Below are positions 1-5,522 of a DNA stretch of 7,467 nucleotides, piece after piece. Position numbers and translations under genes: made by a program. A model generated the notes under the pieces. It was given only the letters and a program-made list of their open reading frames with translations, ran no database searches and was not told the DNA's origin. The stretch is from contig WQXE01000089.1 in assembly GCA_009784995.1 (NCBI GenBank), positions 1 to 7,467 on the forward strand, given 5' to 3'. This stretch comes from Treponema sp. GTDB taxonomy: Bacteria; Spirochaetota; Spirochaetia; Treponematales; Breznakiellaceae. The stretch's first letter is position 1. Each line of letters begins with the position of its first letter.

Positions 1-530
1 GCCATGTCTTTTATACAAATTGAATCTGCGCCGATATCAACAAGTTGTTTTGCAAACTCGGCATATTTTTCTATTGTATGGAAGGGAGTTACAGCGTAAG
101 AGATAGTCGCCTGAATGTGCTTGCCTGTTTTTTTTGCAGCTTCTGTTGCAGCTTTAAAATTGCGCGGATCGTTACATGCGTCAAAGATACGGAAAATATC
201 AACGCCGTTTTTTGCGGCATATTCTACAAATTTGGCAACAACATCATCAGCATAATGGCGGTAACCTAAAAGATTTTGACCGCGCAGAAGCATCATTATA
301 GGAGTTTTTGGAAGAGCTTTTTTTAAACTTTTTAATCTTACCCACGGATCTTCGTTAAGGAACCTTATGCATGCGTCAAAAGTAGCTCCACCCCAGGCTT
401 CCAAAGCATAAAAACCTGCTTTATCTAATTTTTCGCAAATCGGCAGCATATCCGCGGTTACCATACGAGTGGCAAACAACGATTGATGCGCGTCACGCAA
501 TACTAAATCAGTTAATTTTACTTTTGGCAT
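1..530 (-). CDS. oadA: oxaloacetate decarboxylase alpha subunit, N-terminal part (gene runs off the left edge)
   Basis: The first 176 codons of a biotin-dependent carboxyltransferase subunit are present. In the sodium-pumping oxaloacetate decarboxylase this cytoplasmic subunit moves the carboxyl group of oxaloacetate onto biotin, giving pyruvate. Seen in the sequence: the family opening around residues 8-22 with the metal-binding motif RDAHQS (R12, D13), the EAWGGATFD segment at 44-52, LLRGQNLLGYR, and FRIFDACND. The visible part ends at KDMA, with K173 in the position of the carbamylated metal-ligand lysine of this family. The central and biotinyl domains lie outside. The start ATG at 530-528 is preceded by GGAAGGGAAAA. 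It follows oadG after 37 bases, which favours oxaloacetate decarboxylase over the very similar pyruvate carboxylase B subunit or methylmalonyl-CoA carboxyltransferase. The beta subunit is expected beyond the window (inference). Confidence 0.93.
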   Translation of the reverse strand, partial: MPKVKLTDLVLRDAHQSLFATRMVTADMLPICEKLDKAGFYALEAWGGATFDACIRFLNEDPWVRLKSLKKALPKTPIMMLLRGQNLLGYRHYADDVVAKFVEYAAKNGVDIFRIFDACNDPRNFKAATEAAKKTGKHIQATISYAVTPFHTIEKYAEFAKQLVDIGADSICIKDM

Positions 531-567
531 TTTTCCCTTCCTTTAAATCAGTCTATAATTATAGAAA

Positions 568-795
568 CTATTTTGTTTTTCTGTATTCTGTAACAGCGGC
601 AGTGATAGCGGCGATAACTCCATCGCCTGTTTTCGCGGCAGCTGGTGATATGGCTTCATTTTCGTTGGCAAATTTTTTCACTATACCTTTTCCAAGCGCG
701 GATATTAAAATTATCATTAACGCGAAGATGATTCCCATGCCAATCAGGTGTAAAACACTTCCCTGATTAATCATTTCCATTAAGGTTAAACTCAT
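568..795 (-). CDS. oadG: oxaloacetate decarboxylase gamma subunit (sodium pump, small membrane subunit)
   Basis: A 75-residue protein with one membrane helix at about residues 12-35 (HLIGMGIIFALMIILISALG), a short charged or Ala-rich linker, and a C-terminal segment VIAAITAAVTEYRK. This is the normal size and plan of OadG, which anchors the alpha subunit to the sodium-translocating beta subunit and helps assemble the complex. The frame stays open upstream to a TTG at 813. The ATG at 795-793 is chosen because GGAG lies five bases before it and the extra six residues have no ribosome-binding site. The gene sits 50 bases after lgt and 37 bases before oadA on the same strand, so it is probably co-transcribed. 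The small subunit diverges quickly in sequence; the identification rests on size, topology, the C-terminal motif and the oadA neighbour. Confidence 0.85.
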   Translation of the reverse strand: MSLTLMEMINQGSVLHLIGMGIIFALMIILISALGKGIVKKFANENEAISPAAAKTGDGVIAAITAAVTEYRKTK

Positions 796-845
796 AAATC
801 CTCCAATAGACAATATTACTGTATAAAACAGAGGCTATCAAGGTT

Positions 846-1883
846 TTATTTTAGCTTTTTCCGGAGTTTTCGGCGGCGATTTCTTTCCGCCGCTTCTTCG
901 GCGTTTTCTGCTCCTGATTTACCGTTTTCTCCATTATCGTAAACACGAATAACCTCTCTGTTCGGCAGTCGGGAAGCGATAATGAGCCATATAATTCCAA
1001 ACAGCATCATAAAAAAGCATAAAACCTGTCCTGTGGAAAAACTAAGGAGCGGGTGCGCGTATGCAGTTGGAAGAGTGGTTTCTACAATTTCAAAACGATA
1101 ACCGATATTTGAATCCGGTTCGCGAAAGTATTCGATAATGAAACGGAAAAAACCATAACCTATAAAATATAACCCGACTAAAAAACCTTTGAATGGTTTT
1201 CGATTTCTGAAAAACCAGATAATCGCCCAAAGTACAATACCTTCGAATAACGCTTCGTATAATTGTGATGGATGTCGAGGTAAATTAACCTGCGCCAAAC
1301 CTGTAATATCAATGCCAACTTTTGCAGCCGCTTCCTGTACCCAGCTTTCGCTTGTAGAAAGAAATTCCGTTGTTTTATCGGGAAAAATCATTCCCAATGG
1401 ACCTGTTGTTACCCTGCCGTAAAGTTCCGCGTTTATAAAATTACCCATTCGCCCGAATGTATAACCAAGCGGGATCGCCGCGGCGAACATATCACCGATT
1501 TCGCGAAAGCTGTATTTTTTTACCTTCGCGAAAATAATTACAGCGAGAAGTCCCGCGAACGCTCCGCCGTGATAACTCATTCCTTGCAAACCTGTAAACC
1601 TGCCGTTACGGAATGGCCAGAAAATTAACCACGGCTCTCTTCTGTAAATGTCACTTGTTTCATATATAATTGTAGAAAATAATCTCGCGCCCAAAAGCAG
1701 TCCCAGTATGCCCCAAAAAAACAAACTGGAAAGATCGTCTTCTGTCATCGGGAACTTTCGCTCTTTTACCTGTTTGCGGTATAAAAGGTACGCTGTCGCG
1801 AACGCGAATATAAACATTAATCCGTACCAGCGAACCGGCAAGCCTTGTATTACTTCCGGGGTGATCCATGATGGAAAATTCAT
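846..1883 (-). CDS. lgt: phosphatidylglycerol--prolipoprotein diacylglyceryl transferase
   Basis: Inner-membrane enzyme that transfers diacylglyceryl from phosphatidylglycerol to the lipobox cysteine of prolipoproteins, the first step of lipoprotein maturation. Multiple hydrophobic helices are evident. Family motifs: GLPVRWYGL near the N terminus; GMSYHGG with H105, equivalent to the essential His103 of E. coli Lgt; GRMGNFINAELYGRVT with R145, equivalent to Arg143; and RHPSQLYEALFEG. At 345 residues it is longer than E. coli Lgt (291). The extra length lies in an insert before RHPSQLYEA (about residues 170-200) and in a highly charged tail ending RNRRRKLRKKLK. The start at 1883-1881 is one base after the ATPase stop and has AAGG as ribosome-binding site, which indicates translational coupling. 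The lipoprotein encoded at 3815-4777 would be one of its substrates. Confidence 0.96.
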   Translation of the reverse strand: MNFPSWITPEVIQGLPVRWYGLMFIFAFATAYLLYRKQVKERKFPMTEDDLSSLFFWGILGLLLGARLFSTIIYETSDIYRREPWLIFWPFRNGRFTGLQGMSYHGGAFAGLLAVIIFAKVKKYSFREIGDMFAAAIPLGYTFGRMGNFINAELYGRVTTGPLGMIFPDKTTEFLSTSESWVQEAAAKVGIDITGLAQVNLPRHPSQLYEALFEGIVLWAIIWFFRNRKPFKGFLVGLYFIGYGFFRFIIEYFREPDSNIGYRFEIVETTLPTAYAHPLLSFSTGQVLCFFMMLFGIIWLIIASRLPNREVIRVYDNGENGKSGAENAEEAAERNRRRKLRKKLK

Positions 1884-1884
1884 A

Positions 1885-3024
1885 TTAAACCTTATAACCT
1901 TGCTGAAAGGCTTTAGTTAATTTTAATTTAATAAAATTATTTTCTTTTTTTAATTTTGAAATTTCAAGCTGCTGGGATTTTACCGTTTCGATTAGATCAC
2001 CCTGGCTCATCGCGCCTGAATGTAAAAGGTCTTCGATATATTCCATCTTTGTATCAAAATCAATTTCAGCTTCCAGTTCCGCTTCCTGAAAACTGTCGTT
2101 TATTTGTTTATCATCAGGTATATATTCATCTTCCGGGCTTTCCAGGATTTTATCGGCGATGCGGTAAATTGCCTGTGATAAAACTGACTGCGGTTTGTAT
2201 AATACAATCGGCAATCTTGATGAAAGCGCTGTGTCCTGGATCATGTCGCGGTAAATTATTCCCATGTGTTCGATTTTTAAATCTAGATATTCTTCGCATG
2301 AACGGCGGATCTTCATCGCGACATCGGCGTTTTTAGGTTCGTCTACCATGTTCATGATAAGGCGCGGGCGAAGGGTATCAAGACGTTTAACAAATTTTTC
2401 GTGGGAGACAGGATCGATCTTTTGAATCTCCGGCAGTAATTTTGGAATGTAAATATGACCAGCTCCGTCTTTTCGCATTTTTTCCAGATAGGTTCGCGCT
2501 TTTGATCCTCTTGTGCATGAACTGAACATCAATCTAAATACAGTGTTTTTTAAAAACACATAAGCGTTTAACACAGCGGTTACCGCGGGCGCGGATACAA
2601 CAATGCCCTGATTGGAAAGTAAAAAGAAATCCAGAATGGATTGATGCGTTCCCGCTCCCAAATCCAGAATTAAAATATCGGTATCTTCTTTTAAAGCCAA
2701 CAGTTGTTTAACAAGCGCTTTACGCTGAGTGGCAGTCAGGTTCGCGGTTCCTGGGATTTCATTATCGCCGGGAATAAAACGAAGACCGCGCACATCAGTA
2801 TCGGCGATTACATCTGCGAAATTCGATTTTACATTATTAAGGTAAGTTCCAATTCCTGCTTTTGGCGCGTGATGTCCAAGAACCAAATGCAGGTTTGACG
2901 CTCCAAGATCAAGGTCGACAAGAACAACACTTTTTCCCGCTTGCGCGAATGAAACCGCCAAATTCGCGGAAACCAAAGATTTTCCGACACCACCTTTTCC
3001 GCTCGCAATTGGAATAACACGCAT
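1885..3024 (-). CDS. MinD/ParA-family P-loop ATPase with C-terminal coiled-coil extension
   Basis: A 379-residue cytoplasmic ATPase of the SIMIBI class. It opens with the deviant Walker A motif GKGGVGKS (K10 signature lysine, K15 P-loop lysine). It continues with the switch segment VDLDLGASNLH (D37, D39) and the Walker B region ILILDLGAGT (D121). The DLGAGT form resembles the FlhG/MinD-like branch more than classical MinD. The ATPase core ends near residue 290. An acidic linker and a segment with heptad-like Leu/Ile/Lys spacing (about 330-372) then replace the usual MinD amphipathic membrane helix. The start ATG is one base after the upstream gene, with GGAGG six to seven bases before it. Whether it positions flagella, the division site or another cell-pole structure cannot be told here: there is no minC, minE, flhF or parB in view. 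Sure of the superfamily, unsure of the role. Confidence 0.9.
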   Translation of the reverse strand: MRVIPIASGKGGVGKSLVSANLAVSFAQAGKSVVLVDLDLGASNLHLVLGHHAPKAGIGTYLNNVKSNFADVIADTDVRGLRFIPGDNEIPGTANLTATQRKALVKQLLALKEDTDILILDLGAGTHQSILDFFLLSNQGIVVSAPAVTAVLNAYVFLKNTVFRLMFSSCTRGSKARTYLEKMRKDGAGHIYIPKLLPEIQKIDPVSHEKFVKRLDTLRPRLIMNMVDEPKNADVAMKIRRSCEEYLDLKIEHMGIIYRDMIQDTALSSRLPIVLYKPQSVLSQAIYRIADKILESPEDEYIPDDKQINDSFQEAELEAEIDFDTKMEYIEDLLHSGAMSQGDLIETVKSQQLEISKLKKENNFIKLKLTKAFQQGYKV

Positions 3025-3025
3025 T

Positions 3026-3439
3026 TTATCCTCCGCTGACCTCGTCTGTTATAAATTGAGGCTCTGTTGATTTGCGAAAATCCCTGATTATCAACAGAAT
3101 AGCGGCAAGGGAAAATAAATCGCCGCTTATTATATAACTCTGGATAATTATAACTTGTTTGGTTATTATAGACCAGAGCAGTAAAATTACAATACCAATG
3201 CACTTTCCCGCTATAAAAAGCGGTAAATACGCTTTGTAACGGTCTGTATCCAGCCATATAAATAACGCCATTAATGAAAAAAAAGCCGTTGGACCCGCGA
3301 ATATTAACATCATTGAAAGTAATGAACGGTCCAGGGTTTCTCTAATAACCATTAAAAATAAAAATAAGATAATTATAAATCTGACACATTCATATACAAA
3401 TAGCCCGGGTTTTACAAATTGTACCAATTTCATACTCAT
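3026..3439 (-). CDS. small multi-pass membrane protein of unknown function
   Basis: A 137-residue protein that I do not recognise. It is strongly hydrophobic, with about four predicted membrane helices (around residues 15-32, 40-62, 70-90 and 97-117) separated by short charged loops, and a hydrophilic C terminus. It appears to be the first gene of the minus-strand operon: its stop is one base before the MinD-like ATPase, whose ribosome-binding site lies inside this gene's last codons, so the two are probably translationally coupled. The start ATG at 3439-3437 has no clear ribosome-binding site. A second ATG two codons later is equally possible. The tight linkage suggests a membrane partner for the ATPase, but this is inference from position only. 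Confidence 0.75.
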   Translation of the reverse strand: MSMKLVQFVKPGLFVYECVRFIIILFLFLMVIRETLDRSLLSMMLIFAGPTAFFSLMALFIWLDTDRYKAYLPLFIAGKCIGIVILLLWSIITKQVIIIQSYIISGDLFSLAAILLIIRDFRKSTEPQFITDEVSGG

Positions 3440-3442
3440 TAA

Positions 3443-3471
3443 AAAATAGTACGCAAAACGATATTAATCAA
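3443..3471 (-). promoter_or_regulatory. possible promoter of the minus-strand operon
   Basis: Read on the minus strand there is TTGATT (3471-3466), a 17-base spacer, and TATTTT (3448-3443). The -10 box lies only three to four bases before the first ATG of the membrane-protein gene, so use of this promoter would give a nearly leaderless message. That would also explain the missing ribosome-binding site. Both boxes are only partial matches in AT-rich DNA, so this is a weak call. Confidence 0.3.
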
Positions 3472-3513
3472 GGGTCTATTGATGTACTTTTATTTGAATT
3501 CTTATATTAATAT

Positions 3514-3736
3514 TTGTACAGGCGACGCATGCCGCTGTTCAGAAAAACGTTGGAAGAACCTGCTTACGGAGCCATCCAGTGTTTAAAATGAAGAATTATT
3601 AATTTGTCCAAAAAAGCATTGTGCATTTTAAACCCTGGACTTTTATTCTCTCTAATTTTTATTACTTGTTTACATGTCTCCTGTCGCAGGGAGCTCCAAA
3701 GTGTTTTTCTGCCCAGCACCTGCTCCGCCTGTACAA
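3514..3736 (+). repeat. MITE-like palindromic repeat, copy 1
   Basis: The outer ends are TTGTACAGGCG and its complement CGCCTGTACAA. The core (3518-3732) starts ACAGGCGACGCATG and ends CTCCGCCTGT; the terminal inverted repeat reaches about 30 bases inward to CAGAAAAAC with a few mismatches. In the middle is a hairpin with 15-base arms at 3576-3590 and 3624-3638 (one mismatch). A near-copy lies in opposite orientation at 5011-5226. No transposase and no clear target-site duplication are seen, as expected of a non-autonomous element. Reading frames through it are shifted relative to copy 2, so it is not conserved coding sequence. It accounts for most of the gene-free stretch 3440-3814; the remaining bases 3737-3814 show no terminator or other signal that I can recognise. 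Confidence 0.8.
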
Positions 3737-3814
3737 TAAAAATGACAATCACTTAATGTGTAAGGCAACATGCAACAATATAAAAATGTGGTATCAGGTA
3801 ACTTAAAACCATCT

Positions 3815-4777
3815 TTAAAAAGTAATCTTTACAGGTGAATGTCTGTCTGTTGTTGTACCATCACCTAGTTGACCAACATCATTTTCACCCCAAGCCCATA
3901 ACGTTCCATCTTTTTTTATTGCCATAGTGTGCCACCCTCCTGTTGAAACAAAAGCCCAATTTGTATCTGATCCTATTTTTATAGGTGAATATCTGTCTGT
4001 TGTTGTACCATCACCAAGTTGACCTTCTTCATTATATCCCCATACCCAAAGAGTACCATCATTTTTTATTGCAATACTATGATAAACACCTGTTGATACA
4101 GAAGCCCAATTTGTATCTGATCCTATTTTTACCGGTGTATGTCTATCTGTATCTGTGCCATCACCAAGTTGACCTTCTTCATTATATCCCCATACCCAAA
4201 GAGTACCATCATTTTTTATTGCTATAGTATGATAACCGCCTGCTGACATTGATACCCAATTTGTATCAGATCCTATTTTTACCGGTGTATGTTGTAATAC
4301 CCAAATTGTTCCATCATTTTTTTTTGCTATATTATGCCAATCACCTGCTGACACTGATACCCAATTTATATCTGAACCTATTTTTACAGGTGAATGCCTG
4401 TCTGTTGTTGTGCCATCACCAAGTTGACCATTCCAATTACTTCCCCATGCCCAAAGTGTTCCATCTTTTTTAATTGCTATAGTATGTTCACCACCTGCGG
4501 ACATTGTTAACCAATTAGTATCTGATCCAATTTTTACTGGTGTATGTCTATCAGTAGTTGTACCATCACCAAGTTGACCTTTCCAATTAGCTCCCCATGC
4601 CCAAAGTGTTCCATCTTTTTTTATAACAAGTGTGTGAGAATATCCTGCAAACACTTGTTGTATATCAACAACAGTATCTGTAGTATCAGCTGTTGGCGGA
4701 TCATCACATGCTATAATCGTAAACCCAATTATAAAAGAAAATACAATACTCAATAAAAACAAAATTCTTTTTTTCAT
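3815..4777 (-). CDS. RCC1-repeat lipoprotein, probably surface or periplasmic
   Basis: A 320-residue protein. The N terminus MKKRILFLLSIVFSFIIG is a signal peptide, ending at a lipobox-like IIAC with Cys24 as the likely lipidation site, followed by Asp-Asp and a Thr/Asp-rich spacer. Residues 41-320 are six RCC1-type repeats of 50 residues, with DGTLWAWG, GQLGDGTTTDRHTPVKIGS and SAGxxHTIAIK as the recurring core. RCC1 repeats form beta-propellers, usually of seven blades; here there are five intact units and one (141-175) lacking 15 residues. The start is supported by AGGGGTGG just upstream. Codon choice is AT-rich and nearly free of the GCG/CGC codons common in the neighbours, which suggests separate ancestry. 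It stands alone between two inverted repeat copies. The binding partner is unknown; a role in adhesion or protein binding would be a guess. Confidence 0.85.
   Translation of the reverse strand: MKKRILFLLSIVFSFIIGFTIIACDDPPTADTTDTVVDIQQVFAGYSHTLVIKKDGTLWAWGANWKGQLGDGTTTDRHTPVKIGSDTNWLTMSAGGEHTIAIKKDGTLWAWGSNWNGQLGDGTTTDRHSPVKIGSDINWVSVSAGDWHNIAKKNDGTIWVLQHTPVKIGSDTNWVSMSAGGYHTIAIKNDGTLWVWGYNEEGQLGDGTDTDRHTPVKIGSDTNWASVSTGVYHSIAIKNDGTLWVWGYNEEGQLGDGTTTDRYSPIKIGSDTNWAFVSTGGWHTMAIKKDGTLWAWGENDVGQLGDGTTTDRHSPVKITF
3818..4657 (-). repeat. 150-nt tandem coding repeats (RCC1 units)
   Basis: Six in-frame direct repeats with a period of exactly 150 nt: the segment encoding GQLGDG recurs at 3861, 4011, 4161, 4416 and 4566. 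The step from 4161 to 4416 is 255 nt, that is two periods minus 45 nt, because the unit at 4253-4357 has lost 15 codons in frame. Two neighbouring units share a 65-nt identical block (4008-4072 and 4158-4222), a sign of recent duplication or gene conversion. Confidence 0.9.
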
Positions 4778-4791
4778 TATCCACCCCTATT

Positions 4792-4821
4792 GCTACATTT
4801 AAACCACGGTTTAAATGTAGC
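4792..4821. promoter_or_regulatory. perfect 14-bp palindrome in front of the lipoprotein gene
   Basis: The arms GCTACATTTAAACC and GGTTTAAATGTAGC are exactly complementary and separated by only AC. The site lies four bases upstream of the ribosome-binding site of the RCC1 lipoprotein gene. The short spacer suits a dimeric-protein operator better than an RNA hairpin, though a hairpin losing a base pair at the tip could also affect translation. No T-run follows on either strand, so it is not an obvious terminator. It shares the 12-mer GCTACATTTAAA with the palindrome at 4935-4972. Confidence 0.6.
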
Positions 4822-5010
4822 GGTATAAACGAATTTAACAGTGTTTTAAAATATGAAAAAATGGTCGTTTTTACTTGCAAATATAGAAGAAACAGGCTAA
4901 AATTAGGTATTACAGGAATATCCTGAAAACAACAAACTGCTACATTTAAAGGGTCGTATAAATGTGGCAGTTAGATTGAATAAATACCAATTTTTTATAA
5001 TCTTCTTTTT
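4822..5010. other. AT-rich intergenic DNA with no recognised gene
   Basis: Apart from the palindrome at 4935-4972, I see no gene, RNA or mobile-element sequence here. The promoter of the lipoprotein gene should lie in this stretch on the minus strand, but no pair of boxes with good spacing stands out. A 15-codon ORF at 4853-4900 (plus strand) has no ribosome-binding site and is probably chance. Confidence 0.5.
4935..4972. repeat. second palindrome of the GCTACATTTAAA family
   Basis: The arms AACTGCTACATTTA (4935-4948) and TAAATGTGGCAGTT (4959-4972) pair at 13 of 14 positions, with the odd pair a T/G, around a 10-base loop. The left arm contains the same GCTACATTTAAA as the palindrome at 4792-4821, about 145 bases away. 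It could be a second operator of the same regulator, or the two could mark the ends of a short element; the sequence alone does not decide. Confidence 0.55.
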
Positions 5011-5226
5011 ACAGGCGGCGCAGGGGCTGGACAGAAAAACATTTCTGGATCTCCCTGCAACAGGAGACATGTAAACAAGCAACGAAAATTTGAGAGAATA
5101 AAAGTCCTGTGTCTAAAATGCGCATCGTTTTCTTGAATAAAGAAATTATTCTTCATTTTAGACACAGGATGGCTCCGAAAGCAGATTCTTCCAGTGTTTT
5201 TCTGAACAGCAGCATGCGCCGCCTGT
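5011..5226 (-). repeat. MITE-like palindromic repeat, copy 2 (inverted relative to copy 1)
   Basis: Starts ACAGGCGGCGCAGG and ends CATGCGCCGCCTGT. Read in reverse complement it aligns with the repeat at 3518-3732 over its whole length, including a 20-base identical block (CTTGTTTACATGTCTCCTGT) and a 16-base one (GGACTTTTATTCTCTC). The central hairpin is perfect here: 15-base arms at 5106-5120 and 5154-5168 with a 33-base loop. A 22-codon ORF from 5169 on the plus strand is closed by an early stop in copy 1, so it is not conserved coding sequence. No transposase is present and no target-site duplication is evident. Confidence 0.8.
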
Positions 5227-5283
5227 TTATAAAAATAATTTAATAAATTTACTATAATTCTTTCTTTTTTCTTAAATATCCGC

Positions 5284-5312
5284 TTGACACAAATTTTTTA
5301 AACCACTATACT
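5284..5312 (+). promoter_or_regulatory. near-consensus sigma-70 promoter of the ABC exporter operon
   Basis: TTGACA at 5284-5289, a spacer of exactly 17 bases, and TATACT at 5307-5312, with a T- and A-rich stretch upstream of the -35 box. Transcription should start near 5319. That leaves a leader of about 200 nt before the first exporter gene, much longer than needed for translation. A promoter this strong in front of a drug-type exporter fits a constitutive promoter with control exerted inside the leader. Confidence 0.85.
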
Positions 5313-5344
5313 GACATATATCATATCACGAAGGGGGATACATA

Positions 5345-5374
5345 ATGCGAATAAGGATACTTCAAATAAGTTGA
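5345..5374 (+). CDS. short leader ORF of 9 codons
   Basis: ATG at 5345 preceded by AAGGGGG at 5331-5337, seven bases away, about 25 bases after the expected transcription start. It encodes MRIRILQIS and stops at TGA 5372-5374. The stop lies inside the 3' arm of a small hairpin (5360-5376), so a ribosome translating to the end would open that hairpin. The position straight after a strong promoter and ahead of an exporter pair suggests a leader peptide for attenuation or translational control. So short an ORF could occur by chance; the ribosome-binding site is the main support. Confidence 0.45.
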   Translation: MRIRILQIS

Positions 5375-5500
5375 AGCCGCATGTGGCGGGATGTCGTCCT
5401 GACACCTGTTTGTCTCCTGATACTTATCATTTCTAAATTTCAACTTCCAAATATAATTATAGTTGGATTTCACAGTTTTTTTGCCCGAAAACGATCGGGT
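5351..5500 (+). promoter_or_regulatory. structured, possibly switching leader RNA before the exporter genes
   Basis: Hairpins seen by eye: CTTCAA/TTGAAG (5360-5376); CCGC/GCGG (5377-5389) with the second leader ATG in its loop; TGTC/GACA extended by GG/CC (5389-5406); TCCAA/TTGGA with an AT core (5446-5467), followed after eight bases by seven T's (5476-5482); GCCCGA/TCGGGT (5483-5500), followed by TTCATATTTT. ATAAGGAT (5351-5358) can pair with ATACTTAT (5420-5427), enclosing the first three hairpins. AAGTTGAA (5368-5375) can instead pair perfectly with TTCAACTT (5439-5446), which excludes the first hairpin. I do not recognise a known riboswitch class. The terminator-like hairpins are weak in GC, so the off-state is uncertain. 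Confidence 0.4.
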
Positions 5501-5518
5501 TCATATTTTATGGAGTAA
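5381..5518 (+). CDS. possible 45-codon leader or small membrane peptide
   Basis: Starts ATG at 5381, six bases after the stop of the 9-codon ORF and in the same frame, so the two form one 58-codon frame broken only by one TGA. It encodes a hydrophobic peptide opening MWRDVVLTPVCLLILIISKF and ending with a basic stretch (ARKR) and SYFME. It stops at TAA 5516-5518, four bases before the exporter ATG at 5523 and overlapping that gene's GGAG (5512-5515). Its own ribosome-binding site is weak (GAAG). It could be translated by reinitiation, be an old leader gene broken by a stop, or be a chance ORF. Translation through it would unfold every downstream leader hairpin and deliver ribosomes to the exporter start. 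Confidence 0.3.
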   Translation: MWRDVVLTPVCLLILIISKFQLPNIIIVGFHSFFARKRSGSYFME

Positions 5519-5522
5519 TATA

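Noticed and set aside
796..813. TTG at 813 as the start of oadG
   Set aside because: The added residues cover the GGAG site itself; the ATG at 795 is correctly spaced from it.
3564..3752. 62-codon ORF on the minus strand through repeat copy 1
   Set aside because: The same frame in copy 2 is shifted by an indel and ends early at TAA, and the substitutions do not favour third codon positions, so it is not a conserved gene.
3818..4657. CRISPR array, because of regularly spaced repeats
   Set aside because: The repeats are 150-nt in-frame coding units of an RCC1 protein, with no unique spacers between short direct repeats.
3985..4756. Open frames on the plus strand opposite the lipoprotein gene
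   Set aside because: They simply mirror the repeated coding sequence on the other strand and lack ribosome-binding sites.
4853..4900. 15-codon ORF MKKWSFLLANIEETG
   Set aside because: No ribosome-binding site and no promoter; likely chance in AT-rich DNA.
5169..5243. 22-codon ORF starting MAPKADSSS on the plus strand from repeat copy 2
   Set aside because: The equivalent frame in copy 1 hits a stop at its fourth codon, and no ribosome-binding site precedes it.
5372..5374. TGA as a selenocysteine codon in the leader frame
   Set aside because: Treponemes can have selenoproteins, but the hairpins after this TGA do not show a convincing bacterial SECIS loop, and the frame has no resemblance to a known selenoprotein.
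5483..5500. Guanidine-type (mini-ykkC) riboswitch, because the loop contains ACGA
   Set aside because: That class needs two hairpins with ACGR tetraloops; only one loosely matching, larger loop is present.
5463..5522. TTG at 5463 as the start of the first exporter subunit
   Set aside because: It would add 20 residues with no ribosome-binding site and read through the terminator-like hairpin region; the ATG at 5523 has GGAG at the right distance.
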